Source of the DNA: Mesobacillus subterraneus
GTDB taxonomy: Bacteria; Bacillota; Bacilli; Bacillales; Cytobacillaceae
Assembly (NCBI RefSeq): GCF_023715485.1
Contig: NZ_JAMBOF010000004.1
Location: 248,001 to 312,000, forward strand
Reading direction: 5' to 3'
DNA: 64,000 bases
Positions 7,832 to 17,178 of this stretch are shown piece after piece; position 1 is the first letter of the stretch, and every line of letters begins with the position of its first letter. Made by a program: the position numbers and the translations under genes. The notes beneath the pieces were generated by a model that had not been told where the DNA came from, did no database searches, and saw nothing but the letters and a program-made list of their open reading frames with translations.

Positions 7832-7898
7832 AAATAACTGATTGTTCAGAAAAAAGCTCGAAACCTTAAAAACTCAAGGGAAAAAGGAGAAAATTGTC

Positions 7899-7937
7899 CT
7901 TAAAAAAGAAAAATAACCTGCTGAATTTCCGGCAGAT
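7899..7937 (-). terminator. Terminator of the sigma-54 activator gene
   Basis: The stem CTGCCG/CTGCTG-complement (six pairs with one G-U) is followed by TTATTTTTCTTTTTT on the minus strand. It separates the activator transcript from the kamA promoter. Confidence 0.7.
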
Positions 7938-7950
7938 TAGAAGGGTGAAC

Positions 7951-9351
7951 CTATAGATTCAGTTTTTTAATTTTATATTGCAAGGTCTGCCTCGGGATAT
8001 CGAGAAGCGCGGATGCTTTCTGCACATTGCCCTTGCAAATGGCCAGAGCCTCGCTGATGAGTTCCTGTTCAACCTCTTTTAAATGATCTCTCAAGACAAA
8101 TGTCGAAGGCGTTCTTTTATCACTATTTTCAATCGGTTTCATTTTTTTTAGCATCACAGGCAGGTCGTGTTCAGTCAGCTTCACACCTTCGCTAACATTC
8201 ATCATATATTCAATCGTATGCTTTAATTCCCTTACGTTTCCAGGCCATGGATGGCTTAAAAAAATCTCACTTACATTTTTGTCCAAACCTGTAATGTGTT
8301 TTCGCAGTTTCTTATTATATTGGCTGATAAAGACTTCGGACAGATACAAGATATCTTCCTTCCTCTGTCTTAAAGGCATCAATTCGAATGTCAGAACATT
8401 CAATCGGTAAAATAAGTCTGTTCGCAGCTGATTTTGCTCCATTGCCTCACCAGGATATACATTCATAGCCGAAATGACTCTGACGTTGACAGAGATGACC
8501 TTTGTACTCCCTATTCTTCTGACGGCACCATCCTCAAGGACGCGCAATAGCTTTGCCTGAAGATCGAAAGGCATGGAATTCAATTCATCAAGAAAAAGTG
8601 TACCGCCATTCGCAAGTTCGAACAGACCGGGCCTGTCCACCGCACCGGTATAACTTCCCTTTGAAGTACCAAAGAGGATACTTTCTAATAGGTTTTCCGG
8701 AATTGCAGCACAATTTTGAGCAATGAACGGCCCTCCCGACCGATTCGAGGCATTGTGGATCGATTGCACGAAAAGTTCCTTTCCTGTACCGCTTTCGCCA
8801 TATACAAGTATAGGAGAATCAGACTTTGCCAGTTTCTCAGCCTTCTTTTTTATCATTGCAAAATGTTGGTTATTTGTAAGCAAGTCATTGAATTTATAGA
8901 CTGTCTGCTGTTTTAAAGCCTTGCCATTTGGATGATTAATGCTTTTCTGTATCTCGACCAGCCGTTCTGAAAGCTGTTTGATTCGGGAATAATCCTTTGC
9001 GATTTCAACCGCGCCAATAAGCTCACCTTGTACAAAAATTGGCAGAGTTGTATTGACAGTTTCAATCTTTCGCCCGTGAAGGTTAACAAAGGATTGAGTT
9101 TCATTATAGATTGGCTTCCTCGTCTCAATAACTTTCAAAAGTGTGCTAGACTGCTCATTTAATGAAGGAAAAACACTAAGCAGCGGTTTGCCGACCACTT
9201 CCTTTAGGTCCAGTCCATCGTGCTTTGCAGCCACTTCATTATAAAAAATCGTTATTCCATCCGTATTCACTACATGAATTGCTTCATCAATGCATTTTAG
9301 AATGGCGCTTAAAATCTCTTCAGTCACATTGGAAATAGAATTCACTCTCAT
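7951..9351 (-). CDS. Sigma-54-dependent transcriptional activator with PAS domain
   Basis: The 466 residues comprise an N-terminal PAS-type sensor (about 1-130, ILKCIDEAIHVVNTDGITIFYNEVA), an AAA+ domain (about 155-385) and a C-terminal Fis-type helix-turn-helix (KASALLDIPRQTLQYKIKKL). Walker A is GESGTGKE, Walker B is GGTLFLDELN, and the sigma-54 contact loop is GSYTGA, a known variant of GAFTGA. Proteins of this RocR/BkdR-like class activate catabolic promoters in Bacillus when an amino-acid-derived ligand binds. It sits between ablB and kamA and next to a perfect -24/-12 site, so it very likely controls lysine catabolism. The ligand is unknown. Confidence 0.92.
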   Translation of the reverse strand: MRVNSISNVTEEILSAILKCIDEAIHVVNTDGITIFYNEVAAKHDGLDLKEVVGKPLLSVFPSLNEQSSTLLKVIETRKPIYNETQSFVNLHGRKIETVNTTLPIFVQGELIGAVEIAKDYSRIKQLSERLVEIQKSINHPNGKALKQQTVYKFNDLLTNNQHFAMIKKKAEKLAKSDSPILVYGESGTGKELFVQSIHNASNRSGGPFIAQNCAAIPENLLESILFGTSKGSYTGAVDRPGLFELANGGTLFLDELNSMPFDLQAKLLRVLEDGAVRRIGSTKVISVNVRVISAMNVYPGEAMEQNQLRTDLFYRLNVLTFELMPLRQRKEDILYLSEVFISQYNKKLRKHITGLDKNVSEIFLSHPWPGNVRELKHTIEYMMNVSEGVKLTEHDLPVMLKKMKPIENSDKRTPSTFVLRDHLKEVEQELISEALAICKGNVQKASALLDIPRQTLQYKIKKLNL

Positions 9352-9398
9352 CACACTCCCATATTAAGTATATGACAGCGTGCCGAAAAACTGTCTTT

Positions 9399-10265
9399 TT
9401 ATTGCCCGAAATTTGGCGGTTTTGCCAAATCTTTTACCCAGACGTTCATGTTTTCAATTTTATCATAAATGTATACATTGTTAACAAGTCTGCCTCGATA
9501 CGCATAGCCAAGCTGGTGCAAAACAGCGTTCATGCCAAAAGATAATGCCCTTGCAATTGAATAAGCACAATAGATCCCATTTCCAATAAGCTCCTGCTCA
9601 AGACGATCGAGAAGGATTTTCATCAATCCATGCTTCCTGTGCTCTTTAAGAGTGGCGCAATCTGTCAACTCTGCATTTTTATAAAAAGTGTTCAGTTCTG
9701 CCGATGCTGCACTCACCACATGTCCATCAAGCACAAAGCCAAAATAAATGGTTCCTTCCTGCATTGTATGGACAATATATTCTGGATCATTCAATGGAGT
9801 AGGGTAAATTTGGAAAACAGTTTTATAAAGCTGAGCCAATTCCACCGCGTATGATTCATCCATTTTTTTGAGGACATAATCATTTGGAGGGTTAATTGTT
9901 TGTGATGGTTCCGCCAGGTGATAGATACTTTTGATGATTCCATCTTCCTGCATCCAATTTGCGCTTTTCTTGCGTTCATCACTTAAGAACTTTGAAAAGA
10001 AAAAGCAGTCAGAACCAAGAAAATAGCCATCAATGCTGGCCTCAAACCTGTATCCATGTTCAATTAGCTGTATGAAATGCTCTTTCCTGCCCTTAATAAT
10101 CAACTTATCTGCATTCTCTTGCATTGCAAGCTTTTCAGCTTTATCCAACACACTTAATAAATTGCCTAAATAATCATCTACTCTGATCCGGCGGTTTTGT
10201 TTGTCTAGGTAAACGCTCATTTTAAATTTCTCTTCTGATATGTTCAATGTTTGGCCAGGATGCAT
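9399..10265 (-). CDS. ablB: Beta-lysine N6-acetyltransferase (AblB/YodP)
   Basis: The 288-residue GNAT-fold protein has its acetyl-CoA-binding region in the C-terminal half (LTDCATLKEHRKHGLMKILL, near residues 208-227). AblB enzymes acetylate the epsilon-amino group of beta-lysine; in methanogens the product is an osmolyte, while in Bacillus the gene sits in a catabolic cluster. The neighbours here (aminotransferases, CoA-transferase, deacetylase) favour catabolism. The start at 10263-10265 follows GGAGG by eight bases; an in-frame ATG at 10280 overlaps that site. It follows a terminator hairpin and is 47 bases upstream of the activator gene. Confidence 0.85.
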   Translation of the reverse strand: MHPGQTLNISEEKFKMSVYLDKQNRRIRVDDYLGNLLSVLDKAEKLAMQENADKLIIKGRKEHFIQLIEHGYRFEASIDGYFLGSDCFFFSKFLSDERKKSANWMQEDGIIKSIYHLAEPSQTINPPNDYVLKKMDESYAVELAQLYKTVFQIYPTPLNDPEYIVHTMQEGTIYFGFVLDGHVVSAASAELNTFYKNAELTDCATLKEHRKHGLMKILLDRLEQELIGNGIYCAYSIARALSFGMNAVLHQLGYAYRGRLVNNVYIYDKIENMNVWVKDLAKPPNFGQ

Positions 10266-10326
10266 ACCCTTTCCCTCCATTTTTTCTCTGTATATAAAGC
10301 AACAAAGGTTTTGAAAGTAACTAGTT

Positions 10327-10355
10327 GAAAAGCCCGGCCAAAAGGCCAGGCTGCT
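10327..10355 (-). terminator. Terminator after the aldehyde dehydrogenase gene
   Basis: The stem AGCCTGGCC/GGCCGGGCT with a TTTT loop (one mismatch) is followed on the minus strand by TTTTC. The short T tract suggests partial read-through into ablB. Confidence 0.7.
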
Positions 10356-10357
10356 AT

Positions 10358-11779
10358 TTAGTCAAGCTTAAATGATACCAGCTTCAGCTCGGTCATTTCC
10401 TCAATTGCGTATTTAATGCCCTCTCGACCCGTTCCGCTCATTTTCACGCCGCCATATGGCATATGGTCTACTCTGAAAGTAGGGATGTCGTTGATCATCA
10501 CACCGCCGACATGCAATGCTTTTGATGCCTTGAAAGCTTTTTGCAGGTCATTAGTATAAACCCCTGCCTGCAAACCGAACTGTGACTCATTCACTCTAGC
10601 GATTGCTTCATCGAATTCACTGAAGGTATTTATGTGAACGACTGGAGCAAATACTTCTTCACAGGAGATCTTATCAGTTGGTTTTGCGTTAAGAAGCACT
10701 GTCGGGGTGAGGACCTGCTGCTCACTGTCGCCTCCAAGTGCCAGCTCCGCTCCATTTTCAACTGCCGTTTGTATCCATGACTTGGCCCGCGTCACATCGT
10801 TCTCACTGATCATCGCGGCTATATCTGTTTCCTCATCGAGAGGATTGCCCACCTTCAGATTTCTCGCTTCTTCAATAAATAGGGTAATAAACTCCTCAGA
10901 AATCGTATCCTGCACATAAATACGCTGGATGGAAATGCACACCTGCCCCTGATTGGAAAATGCACCTGAAACAATTCTTGGCATTACTCTTTTCAGATTA
11001 GTTCCTGCATCGACAATCAAGGCAGAGTTGGATCCTAGTTCAAGCGTCACTCGCTTTAATCCAGCATTTTCACGAATGTATTTGCCAACCGCAGGGCTTC
11101 CGGTAAAAGTCACCTTTTTGACCCTGTCGTCCGAGACCAAAACATCTCCAACACTTTTGCCGCTGCCTGTAACCACATTTAACGCACCTGCTGGAAGGCC
11201 AGCCCTGTGGAAATAAGAAGCGATTTTATATGCAGACAGAGGCGTTTGGCTTGCGGGCTTAAGGACGACTGTGTTACCTGCAGCCAAGGCTGGCCCTACC
11301 TTGTGTGCGACAAGGTTCATCGGAAAATTGAATGGTGTGATGGCGGCAATTACACCGAGAGGTTCCTTTACCGTGTAGGCCACTCTTCCTTCGCCGCCGG
11401 GTGCGGCATCGAGTGGGATCGTTTCACCATGAATCCTCCTTGCTTCCTGCGATGCGAAGCTGTAGGTCATGATCGTACGGTCAACTTCAGCACGCGCAGC
11501 CTTCAAGGGTTTGGAGGATTCTTCGGCAATTATCCTCGCACATTCTTCTCGATCTTCCTGGATGTAATCAGCTACCTTTTGAAGGATATCTGCTCGTTTA
11601 TGCGCTTCCATCCCTGCCATCGCACTGGCTGCTCTCTCAGCAGCATCAATCGCCCTGGCGACATCTTGATTGCTTGCCTCCGCCACTTCAGCGATTTTTT
11701 CACCATTAAATGGATTATAAAGCGGACGATATTTTTCGGTTTCAACATTCTCACCATTGATCCATAACATTTGTTTCAT
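10358..11779 (-). CDS. NAD(P)-dependent aldehyde dehydrogenase, probable succinate-semialdehyde dehydrogenase
   Basis: The 473 residues cover the whole ALDH fold: the TPFNFPMNL cofactor segment near residue 147, VTFTGSPAVGKYI, the general-base Glu in VTLELGSN and the catalytic Cys in GQVCISIQRIYV near residue 281. It starts 12 bases after the aminotransferase stop, so the two are cotranscribed. A GABA aminotransferase yields succinate semialdehyde, which suggests this enzyme oxidises it to succinate. That substrate is inferred from context; sequence alone only gives the ALDH superfamily. It is not part of the B. subtilis kamA-yodT cluster as I recall it. Confidence 0.8.
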   Translation of the reverse strand: MKQMLWINGENVETEKYRPLYNPFNGEKIAEVAEASNQDVARAIDAAERAASAMAGMEAHKRADILQKVADYIQEDREECARIIAEESSKPLKAARAEVDRTIMTYSFASQEARRIHGETIPLDAAPGGEGRVAYTVKEPLGVIAAITPFNFPMNLVAHKVGPALAAGNTVVLKPASQTPLSAYKIASYFHRAGLPAGALNVVTGSGKSVGDVLVSDDRVKKVTFTGSPAVGKYIRENAGLKRVTLELGSNSALIVDAGTNLKRVMPRIVSGAFSNQGQVCISIQRIYVQDTISEEFITLFIEEARNLKVGNPLDEETDIAAMISENDVTRAKSWIQTAVENGAELALGGDSEQQVLTPTVLLNAKPTDKISCEEVFAPVVHINTFSEFDEAIARVNESQFGLQAGVYTNDLQKAFKASKALHVGGVMINDIPTFRVDHMPYGGVKMSGTGREGIKYAIEEMTELKLVSFKLD

Positions 11780-11790
11780 CGTTTAACCTC

Positions 11791-13119
11791 CTATTGCTGG
11801 CAGCTTTGAACAATCGCCGCTTCAAGCACCCCAAATCCCTCTTCTATTTGGTCATCCGTAATGACAAGTGGAGCTAAAAGCCTGATGACATTGCCGTAAA
11901 GGCCCGCACTCATTATTATCAAGCCTCTCTGATGGGCTTTCTTGAGTATCTCCTGGACAAGCTGCGAATTGGGTCTGCCTTCTCCATCAAAGAATTCGAT
12001 GGCACACATTGCGCCAAGCGAGCGGACATCGCCAATCACATTAAAACGGCCAGCCAGCTTTCCGAATCTTTCCTGGAACTTCTCGCCGAAGGAATTTGCC
12101 TTTTCAAGAAGCTTCTGCTCAACTATCATTTTAACGACTTCTATGGCCGCAATACAACCTAGAGGACTTCCACCATAAGTACCGCCGATTTCACCGATTC
12201 CAGCTGAATCCATGATTTCCGCTCTTCCTGTTACAGCGCTGATCGGCAGTCCGGCAGCAATTGATTTTGACATCGTCATCAAGTCAGGCACGACTCCATA
12301 GTGTTCCATCGCAAACATTTTCCCTGTCCTGCCAAAACCCGTCTGAATTTCATCCGCAATGAACAGGATGCCATATTTTTCACAAATCTCTTTCACACCC
12401 TGAACAAAAGCTTTTGAAGGGATGTTGAATCCACCTTCTCCCTGGACGGGCTCAAGGATGACAGCGGCTATTTCTGTAGCAGGTACTTCACTTAGAAAAA
12501 ACGTTTCAAACTTTTTCAGCATATAAGTATCCAATTCTTCAGGCGCCATGCTGGTTTCTTGAGAGTAGACCGGGTAAGGCCATTTATATGTTTCCGGAGC
12601 AAATGGACCGAACTGGTATTTATATGGCTTGACCTTGCTTGTGAGAGACATGGCCATATAAGTCCTGCCATGGAATCCTCGTTCAAAAGAAATGATTCCT
12701 TTTCGGCCAGAAAATTTCCTGGCAATCTTTATTGCGTTTTCTACTGCCTCTGCACCGCTGCTTAAGAAGAATGTTTTTTTGTCATGGGTTCCTGGAGTGA
12801 GTTTATTCAGCAGCTCTGCCAGTTCGATATATGGTTCATACATCATGACATGGAAGCATGGGTGGAGATAGCGATCTATTTGTTCATGGAGCGCCTTCAC
12901 GACTGTCGGCGGGCAATGGCCTACATTCAGTGTTCCGATTGCGCCAGCGAAATCTATAAATGTGTTGCCATCGACATCCTTCAATAACGCTCCTTCACCC
13001 TTTTCGGCAAACGTTTTGATGGTGTTAAACGGTCCAACAGGAACATTCTTTTCTTTTCTTTCAAGTAAAGCCCTAGCCATTGGTCCAGGAATAGCTGTTT
13101 TTAAATTAATATCTCCCAC
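11791..13119 (-). CDS. gabT: Class III aminotransferase, 4-aminobutyrate aminotransferase type
   Basis: The 442-residue PLP enzyme resembles GabT: GAIGTLNVGHCPPTVVKAL at residues 59-77, FFLSSGAEAVENAIKIAR, GFHGRTYMAMSLTSK, the PLP-contact Asp in FIADEIQTGFGRTGK and the Schiff-base Lys in MTMSKSIAAGLP. GabT moves the amino group of GABA to 2-oxoglutarate, giving succinate semialdehyde. It sits between the YodQ deacetylase and an aldehyde dehydrogenase, exactly where a GABA-consuming step is needed. A related omega-amino acid such as 5-aminovalerate could be an alternative substrate. Confidence 0.82.
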   Translation of the reverse strand: MGDINLKTAIPGPMARALLERKEKNVPVGPFNTIKTFAEKGEGALLKDVDGNTFIDFAGAIGTLNVGHCPPTVVKALHEQIDRYLHPCFHVMMYEPYIELAELLNKLTPGTHDKKTFFLSSGAEAVENAIKIARKFSGRKGIISFERGFHGRTYMAMSLTSKVKPYKYQFGPFAPETYKWPYPVYSQETSMAPEELDTYMLKKFETFFLSEVPATEIAAVILEPVQGEGGFNIPSKAFVQGVKEICEKYGILFIADEIQTGFGRTGKMFAMEHYGVVPDLMTMSKSIAAGLPISAVTGRAEIMDSAGIGEIGGTYGGSPLGCIAAIEVVKMIVEQKLLEKANSFGEKFQERFGKLAGRFNVIGDVRSLGAMCAIEFFDGEGRPNSQLVQEILKKAHQRGLIIMSAGLYGNVIRLLAPLVITDDQIEEGFGVLEAAIVQSCQQ

Positions 13120-13133
13120 TTATTGATTCCTCC

Positions 13134-14408
13134 TCATTTCCGTTCACTGACCCCGCACCATTTTAACAGCGACAAGGCTATGATTTCAGCTGCATCGAAA
13201 ACATCTTCAAGCCTGATGTATTCATTCGCCTGATGTGCTGTTTCCGTGACACCGGGTCCGAAGACAACTACAGGAACCCCGCCAACTTTAGAGAGTACTC
13301 CGCCATCTGTTGCCCAGGGAGAAGCTTCGATCAATGGAGAACTATTTTTCACGTTTATGAAACTTTCAGATAGAACCTCAATCAATTCATGTTCAGGATC
13401 CAGGTCTCCCGGCAGCCAGCTAGCCCCGAACCATTCCAGAACAGGAGAATTTTCCTTCAGCCACAAATCCTCCTCGCACAGATGGTTAATGGCATTCAGC
13501 ATTTCAAGCTTTGCGTTTTCCTGCGTCTCATTTGGAGCCACACCCATCCTGCCTTCAATTATCGCGAGATCAGGGACGGAAGAAGGCCAGTCCCCTGCAT
13601 GAATTTTCCCGATGTTGATCGGTATAGGAATAGGAATGCTCTTAAAAAAGGGATCTGTAATCCTCGCGTTTCTATCAGATTCCAACTTTCTCAATCTATC
13701 AATCACAAGCATTGCTTTTTCAATCGCGTTTACTCCTTCATACCTGGTACCTCCATGAGCCCCTTTACCTTTGACTGAGACCCGAAACCACATCGATCCC
13801 TGCTGTTTCGGAAATAGCTTCATGTTTGTTGGCTCGGGAATGATCGCCCCATCCGCTTTATACTCTCGCAGCACAGCAGCCAGTGTCCCGGCACCGCCAC
13901 TTTCTTCTTCAATGACACTCTGAAAAATAACATCGCCCTTTAACTTTATTCCCGAATTCTTGATAGCCTCCATCGCCATTAATAGAGATGCTGTACCACC
14001 CTTCATATCCGTTGATCCCCTGCCATACAGTTTGCCGCACTCGATATGGCCGCTGAAGGGGTCTAGGTCCCAATCATTATTGTCTCCGGCAGGAACAACA
14101 TCGATATGGCCATTCAAAATCATTGATTTTCCTCCACCAGTCCCTCTCAAGATTCCAACGGCGTTAGGATTCCCTCTGAAGTCCTTTCTGTCTGAACAAA
14201 ATGCCTCGTGGGCGAGCAGTCCTTCACCGCCTATTTCCCAAATATCCATCTCCAGGCCAAGCTCCCTGCATTTTTCAACGATTACAGCCTGAGCTCCACT
14301 TTCATTCCCTCTGGTGCTTGGCTCCTGGACAAGCTTTTGCAATAACCTTGTTCCTCTGATCCTGTTTTCGGTAATGTAATTCCGCACTTTTTCCTCAGCA
14401 GAATGCAC
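13134..14408 (-). CDS. yodQ: YodQ-like M20 family deacetylase
   Basis: The 424-residue metallo-aminoacylase of the ArgE/DapE family shows the zinc motifs ILNGHIDVVPAGD (His, Asp), GRGSTDMKGG (bridging Asp), EEESGGAGT (catalytic Glu) and AHQANEYI near the C-terminus. In this cluster it is expected to remove an acetyl group, either from 4-acetamidobutyrate or from acetyl-beta-lysine. The GTG at 14406-14408, with AAAGGGG eight bases upstream and 14 bases after the yodR stop, is the likely start. The frame remains open to 14468, but that would overlap yodR for no visible reason. Confidence 0.85.
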   Translation of the reverse strand: MHSAEEKVRNYITENRIRGTRLLQKLVQEPSTRGNESGAQAVIVEKCRELGLEMDIWEIGGEGLLAHEAFCSDRKDFRGNPNAVGILRGTGGGKSMILNGHIDVVPAGDNNDWDLDPFSGHIECGKLYGRGSTDMKGGTASLLMAMEAIKNSGIKLKGDVIFQSVIEEESGGAGTLAAVLREYKADGAIIPEPTNMKLFPKQQGSMWFRVSVKGKGAHGGTRYEGVNAIEKAMLVIDRLRKLESDRNARITDPFFKSIPIPIPINIGKIHAGDWPSSVPDLAIIEGRMGVAPNETQENAKLEMLNAINHLCEEDLWLKENSPVLEWFGASWLPGDLDPEHELIEVLSESFINVKNSSPLIEASPWATDGGVLSKVGGVPVVVFGPGVTETAHQANEYIRLEDVFDAAEIIALSLLKWCGVSERK

Positions 14409-14422
14409 GATATCAGCCCCTT

Positions 14423-15088
14423 TTAGTAATCGATGACTCGGATGTCCTCTGCGATTGAAAAATCGCATGCGGTTTTGGCAGTAATCTCAGCAATTGTGTA
14501 CGGCGCAAATCTTTCAGCAAGAATTAATGAACGGTCGATTATCTTGAAAACGGCAAGATCTGTCACCACTAAATCTACACAGTTCGAAGCTGTCAGCGGC
14601 AGGGTACACGAGTCTACTATTTTGGGATTGCCGTTCTTATCTGTATGATTCATCAAAACTGCTACTCTTCTTGCTTTCTGAGCTAATTCCATCGCCCCGC
14701 CCATTCCCGGCACCTTTTTTCCAGGGACAATCCAATTGGCGAGATCCCCATTTTTGTTTACCTGCAAGGATCCTAGTATTGTGAGGTCAACCCTGCCTCT
14801 CCGGATCATCCCAAATGCCACAGCACTGTCACAGTAGGAGGATCCAGGCAGCACTGTAACCGGAAAACCGCCGGCATTGCACAAATTTTCATCCTCATGC
14901 CCTTTTACTGGAGATTCACCCATACCGACAATTCCATTCTCAGCATGGAACATGACATTCATATCATTTGGAAGGTGGTTGGGGACAAGGGAAGGAATGC
15001 CGATCCCTAAGTTGACGACCATTCCCGACGAAATTTCTTCGGCGGCGCGTTTGGCCATTTTATTCCTGACGTCTATTCCCATGCCCAT
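14423..15088 (-). CDS. yodR: 3-oxoacid CoA-transferase, subunit B (YodR)
   Basis: The 221-residue beta subunit has the catalytic-glutamate motif ENGIVGMG near residue 52, preceded by NLGIGIPSLVPNHLP, as in ScoB/AtoA. With YodS it would transfer CoA from a donor acyl-CoA to a 3-oxo acid. In this cluster the expected acceptor is 6-acetamido-3-oxohexanoate. The gene overlaps the end of yodS by 16 bases, implying translational coupling. ATG at 15088 and TTG at 15094 share the same AGGGGTG site; either may start translation. Confidence 0.88.
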   Translation of the reverse strand: MGMGIDVRNKMAKRAAEEISSGMVVNLGIGIPSLVPNHLPNDMNVMFHAENGIVGMGESPVKGHEDENLCNAGGFPVTVLPGSSYCDSAVAFGMIRRGRVDLTILGSLQVNKNGDLANWIVPGKKVPGMGGAMELAQKARRVAVLMNHTDKNGNPKIVDSCTLPLTASNCVDLVVTDLAVFKIIDRSLILAERFAPYTIAEITAKTACDFSIAEDIRVIDY

Positions 15089-15783
15089 TTCCAATTCACC
15101 CCTTCTGAAGGAATCACCATATCGACAAATACACCAGGCGTCACGATTTCTTCGGGGTCCAGGCTTCCAAGCGGAACGATTTCCTCCGCCTCTGCTATCG
15201 TAAAATTCCCAGCCATCGCGACCAGCGGATTTGTATTGCGCGCACTTTTATCAAAAACGAGATTTCCATATGGATCAGCCTTTTTTGCATATACAATTGA
15301 AACGTCAGCAGTCAGTCCTGTTTCAACCAGATAATCCTTGCCGTTAAGGTTCATCTTCCGTTTGTCTTTTGAAACGAATTCATGGTCAACACCCACGTCT
15401 GTTAAAATCGCACCCAAGCCCATGCCGCCAGCCCTGATTCTTTCCGTCAATGTGCCCTGAGGAGAGAACTCAACTTCAAGCTTGCCCTGGGTCATGAGTT
15501 CTCCTGCTACTGGATTTGAGCCAATGTGTGATGCGATGACTTTTTTTGCTCTGCCCCTGCTGATTACCTTTCCGATGCCAATTTCCGGAAAACCTGTATC
15601 ATTCCCGATCAGCACAAGGTTTTTGATGTTTTTTTCAAGGATGCCGTCGATCAGGCATGGCGGTGAACCGACACCGCCAAAGCCGCCAAACATCAAGGTC
15701 ATTCCGTCGTGAAAGTGCTCCATTGCCTGTTTCAATGTGGCTATTTTTCCGAATGGGTTATCCATCTTACTATTCAACTCCAT
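15073..15783 (-). CDS. yodS: 3-oxoacid CoA-transferase, subunit A (YodS)
   Basis: The 236-residue alpha subunit carries the GGFGGVGSPPCLIDGI CoA-transferase motif at residues 33-48, and the pattern NDTGFPEIGIGKVISRGRAKK in place of the usual N-x2-G segment, as in ScoA/AtoD. It forms the heteromeric CoA-transferase with YodR. It overlaps yodT by 14 bases at its start and yodR by 16 at its end, so the three genes form one tightly coupled unit. The start is ambiguous between 15783 and an internal ATG at 15765 with a GGAG site. Confidence 0.88.
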   Translation of the reverse strand: MELNSKMDNPFGKIATLKQAMEHFHDGMTLMFGGFGGVGSPPCLIDGILEKNIKNLVLIGNDTGFPEIGIGKVISRGRAKKVIASHIGSNPVAGELMTQGKLEVEFSPQGTLTERIRAGGMGLGAILTDVGVDHEFVSKDKRKMNLNGKDYLVETGLTADVSIVYAKKADPYGNLVFDKSARNTNPLVAMAGNFTIAEAEEIVPLGSLDPEEIVTPGVFVDMVIPSEGVNWKWAWE

Positions 15784-17128
15784 TTCCTTCTGACAATCCC
15801 AGTGTTTTATAAACTTCAGCTAAAGTTGATTTCAGCAGTGCAATTAACTCATCAATTTCTCGCTTGGTGATGGTCAGCGGCGGTGCGATGATCACCGCAT
15901 CTCCTGACTGCCCATCCATACCTGAGCCAGCAGGATACAGCAGGATCCCGTTATCCCTTCCTGTCCTCACGAGCATGTCAGTTAATTTCACGATTCTATC
16001 AAAAGGGATCTTTGCGTCAGGCAGCCTGACGAACTCAAGTCCCAGCAACAGTCCCTTTCCGCGCACATCACCTATAATGGAGAACTGTGATTTCAGCTTA
16101 TCGAGCTTATTTTTTAAATAAATAGCCTTTGAATCTACTTCTTTTAACACTTCATTATTCTCCAGATATTCGAGGACGGCCAGGGCAGCAGCACATGATT
16201 GCGGGTTTGCGCTTAGTGTGTGCCCGCTCATTATGACCTTTGATCCATCAAGAATCGGCTCCATGACACGGTCACTTACTACTGCGGCAGCAATCGGCGC
16301 GTATCCGGCGCCCATCCCCTTGCCAAGCGCGACGATATCCGGGATTACGTCCCAATGCTCACATGCCAGCATGGTCCCCGTACGCCCAAATCCGGTCATG
16401 ACTTCATCAGCGATGAACAATATATTGTTATTTTCACAGATTTCTTTGATTGTTCTATAATAGTCTTCCGGTGGGGAAATTGCCGCTCCAGCTGCGCCAA
16501 TCACTGGTTCGGCGATGAATGCGGCAATATGGTCTGCACCAATCCTTTTTATTGCCCCCTCAAGTTCCCTGGCGCACAAATATCCGCACTCAGGAGCTGA
16601 ACTTTGATATGGACATCGATAACAATAAGGGGGTGAAATCGACGGAAATTCCTCAAGCAGCGGAACAAACCTCGCTCTCCTGCCCGGATGGCCGGACATA
16701 GAAAGGGCTCCCAGAGTGATTCCATGGTAGCTGATCCACCTCGATAAGATTTTTGTTTTCGACTTGATCCCCTTTTCTTGCCAATATTGAATCGCAATTT
16801 TCAACGCTGTTTCCGTTGCTTCAGAGCCACTGTTCACAAAAAAACTCCAGTTAAGGTCGCCAGGCAAATGGTCAGCTAGCTTACTGGCCAGAAGTTCTGC
16901 TGCCTCACTCGTAAATTGTGACCTATAGACAAACGAAACCTTTTTAGCCTGTTCATGCATCGCTAAAATTACTTCAGCAACTCCATGTCCGATATTTGCT
17001 GTAACAGCCCCGGAAGCAGCATCAAGATATTTCTTTCCATCTTTGTCAAAAAGATAGACTCCTTTTCCATGGTCAATCTCTGGGTAGCTTTCATCCAGGG
17101 CAGGTTTGATCAAGTAGGACGGCTTCAT
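15770..17128 (-). CDS. yodT: Class III aminotransferase YodT, probable N6-acetyl-beta-lysine transaminase
   Basis: The 452-residue PLP enzyme has ASGAVTANIGHG, FFVNSGSEATETALKIA, the PLP-contact Asp in FIADEVMTGFGRTG and the Schiff-base Lys in VALGKGMGAGYAP. It also has a four-Cys insert (PPYCYRCPYQSSAPECGYLC, about residues 184-203), seen in this subfamily. The expected reaction is N6-acetyl-beta-lysine plus 2-oxoglutarate to 6-acetamido-3-oxohexanoate plus glutamate (EC 2.6.1.65). It is the first gene of the yodT-S-R-Q-gabT-aldehyde dehydrogenase operon. The start at 17126-17128 has GGAG eight bases upstream; the frame extends seven codons further. Confidence 0.85.
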   Translation of the reverse strand: MKPSYLIKPALDESYPEIDHGKGVYLFDKDGKKYLDAASGAVTANIGHGVAEVILAMHEQAKKVSFVYRSQFTSEAAELLASKLADHLPGDLNWSFFVNSGSEATETALKIAIQYWQEKGIKSKTKILSRWISYHGITLGALSMSGHPGRRARFVPLLEEFPSISPPYCYRCPYQSSAPECGYLCARELEGAIKRIGADHIAAFIAEPVIGAAGAAISPPEDYYRTIKEICENNNILFIADEVMTGFGRTGTMLACEHWDVIPDIVALGKGMGAGYAPIAAAVVSDRVMEPILDGSKVIMSGHTLSANPQSCAAALAVLEYLENNEVLKEVDSKAIYLKNKLDKLKSQFSIIGDVRGKGLLLGLEFVRLPDAKIPFDRIVKLTDMLVRTGRDNGILLYPAGSGMDGQSGDAVIIAPPLTITKREIDELIALLKSTLAEVYKTLGLSEGNGVE

Positions 17129-17178
17129 AATCTCACTCCGTTTCACCACATTCGAATAAATAGTTGGACATTCTGTAG

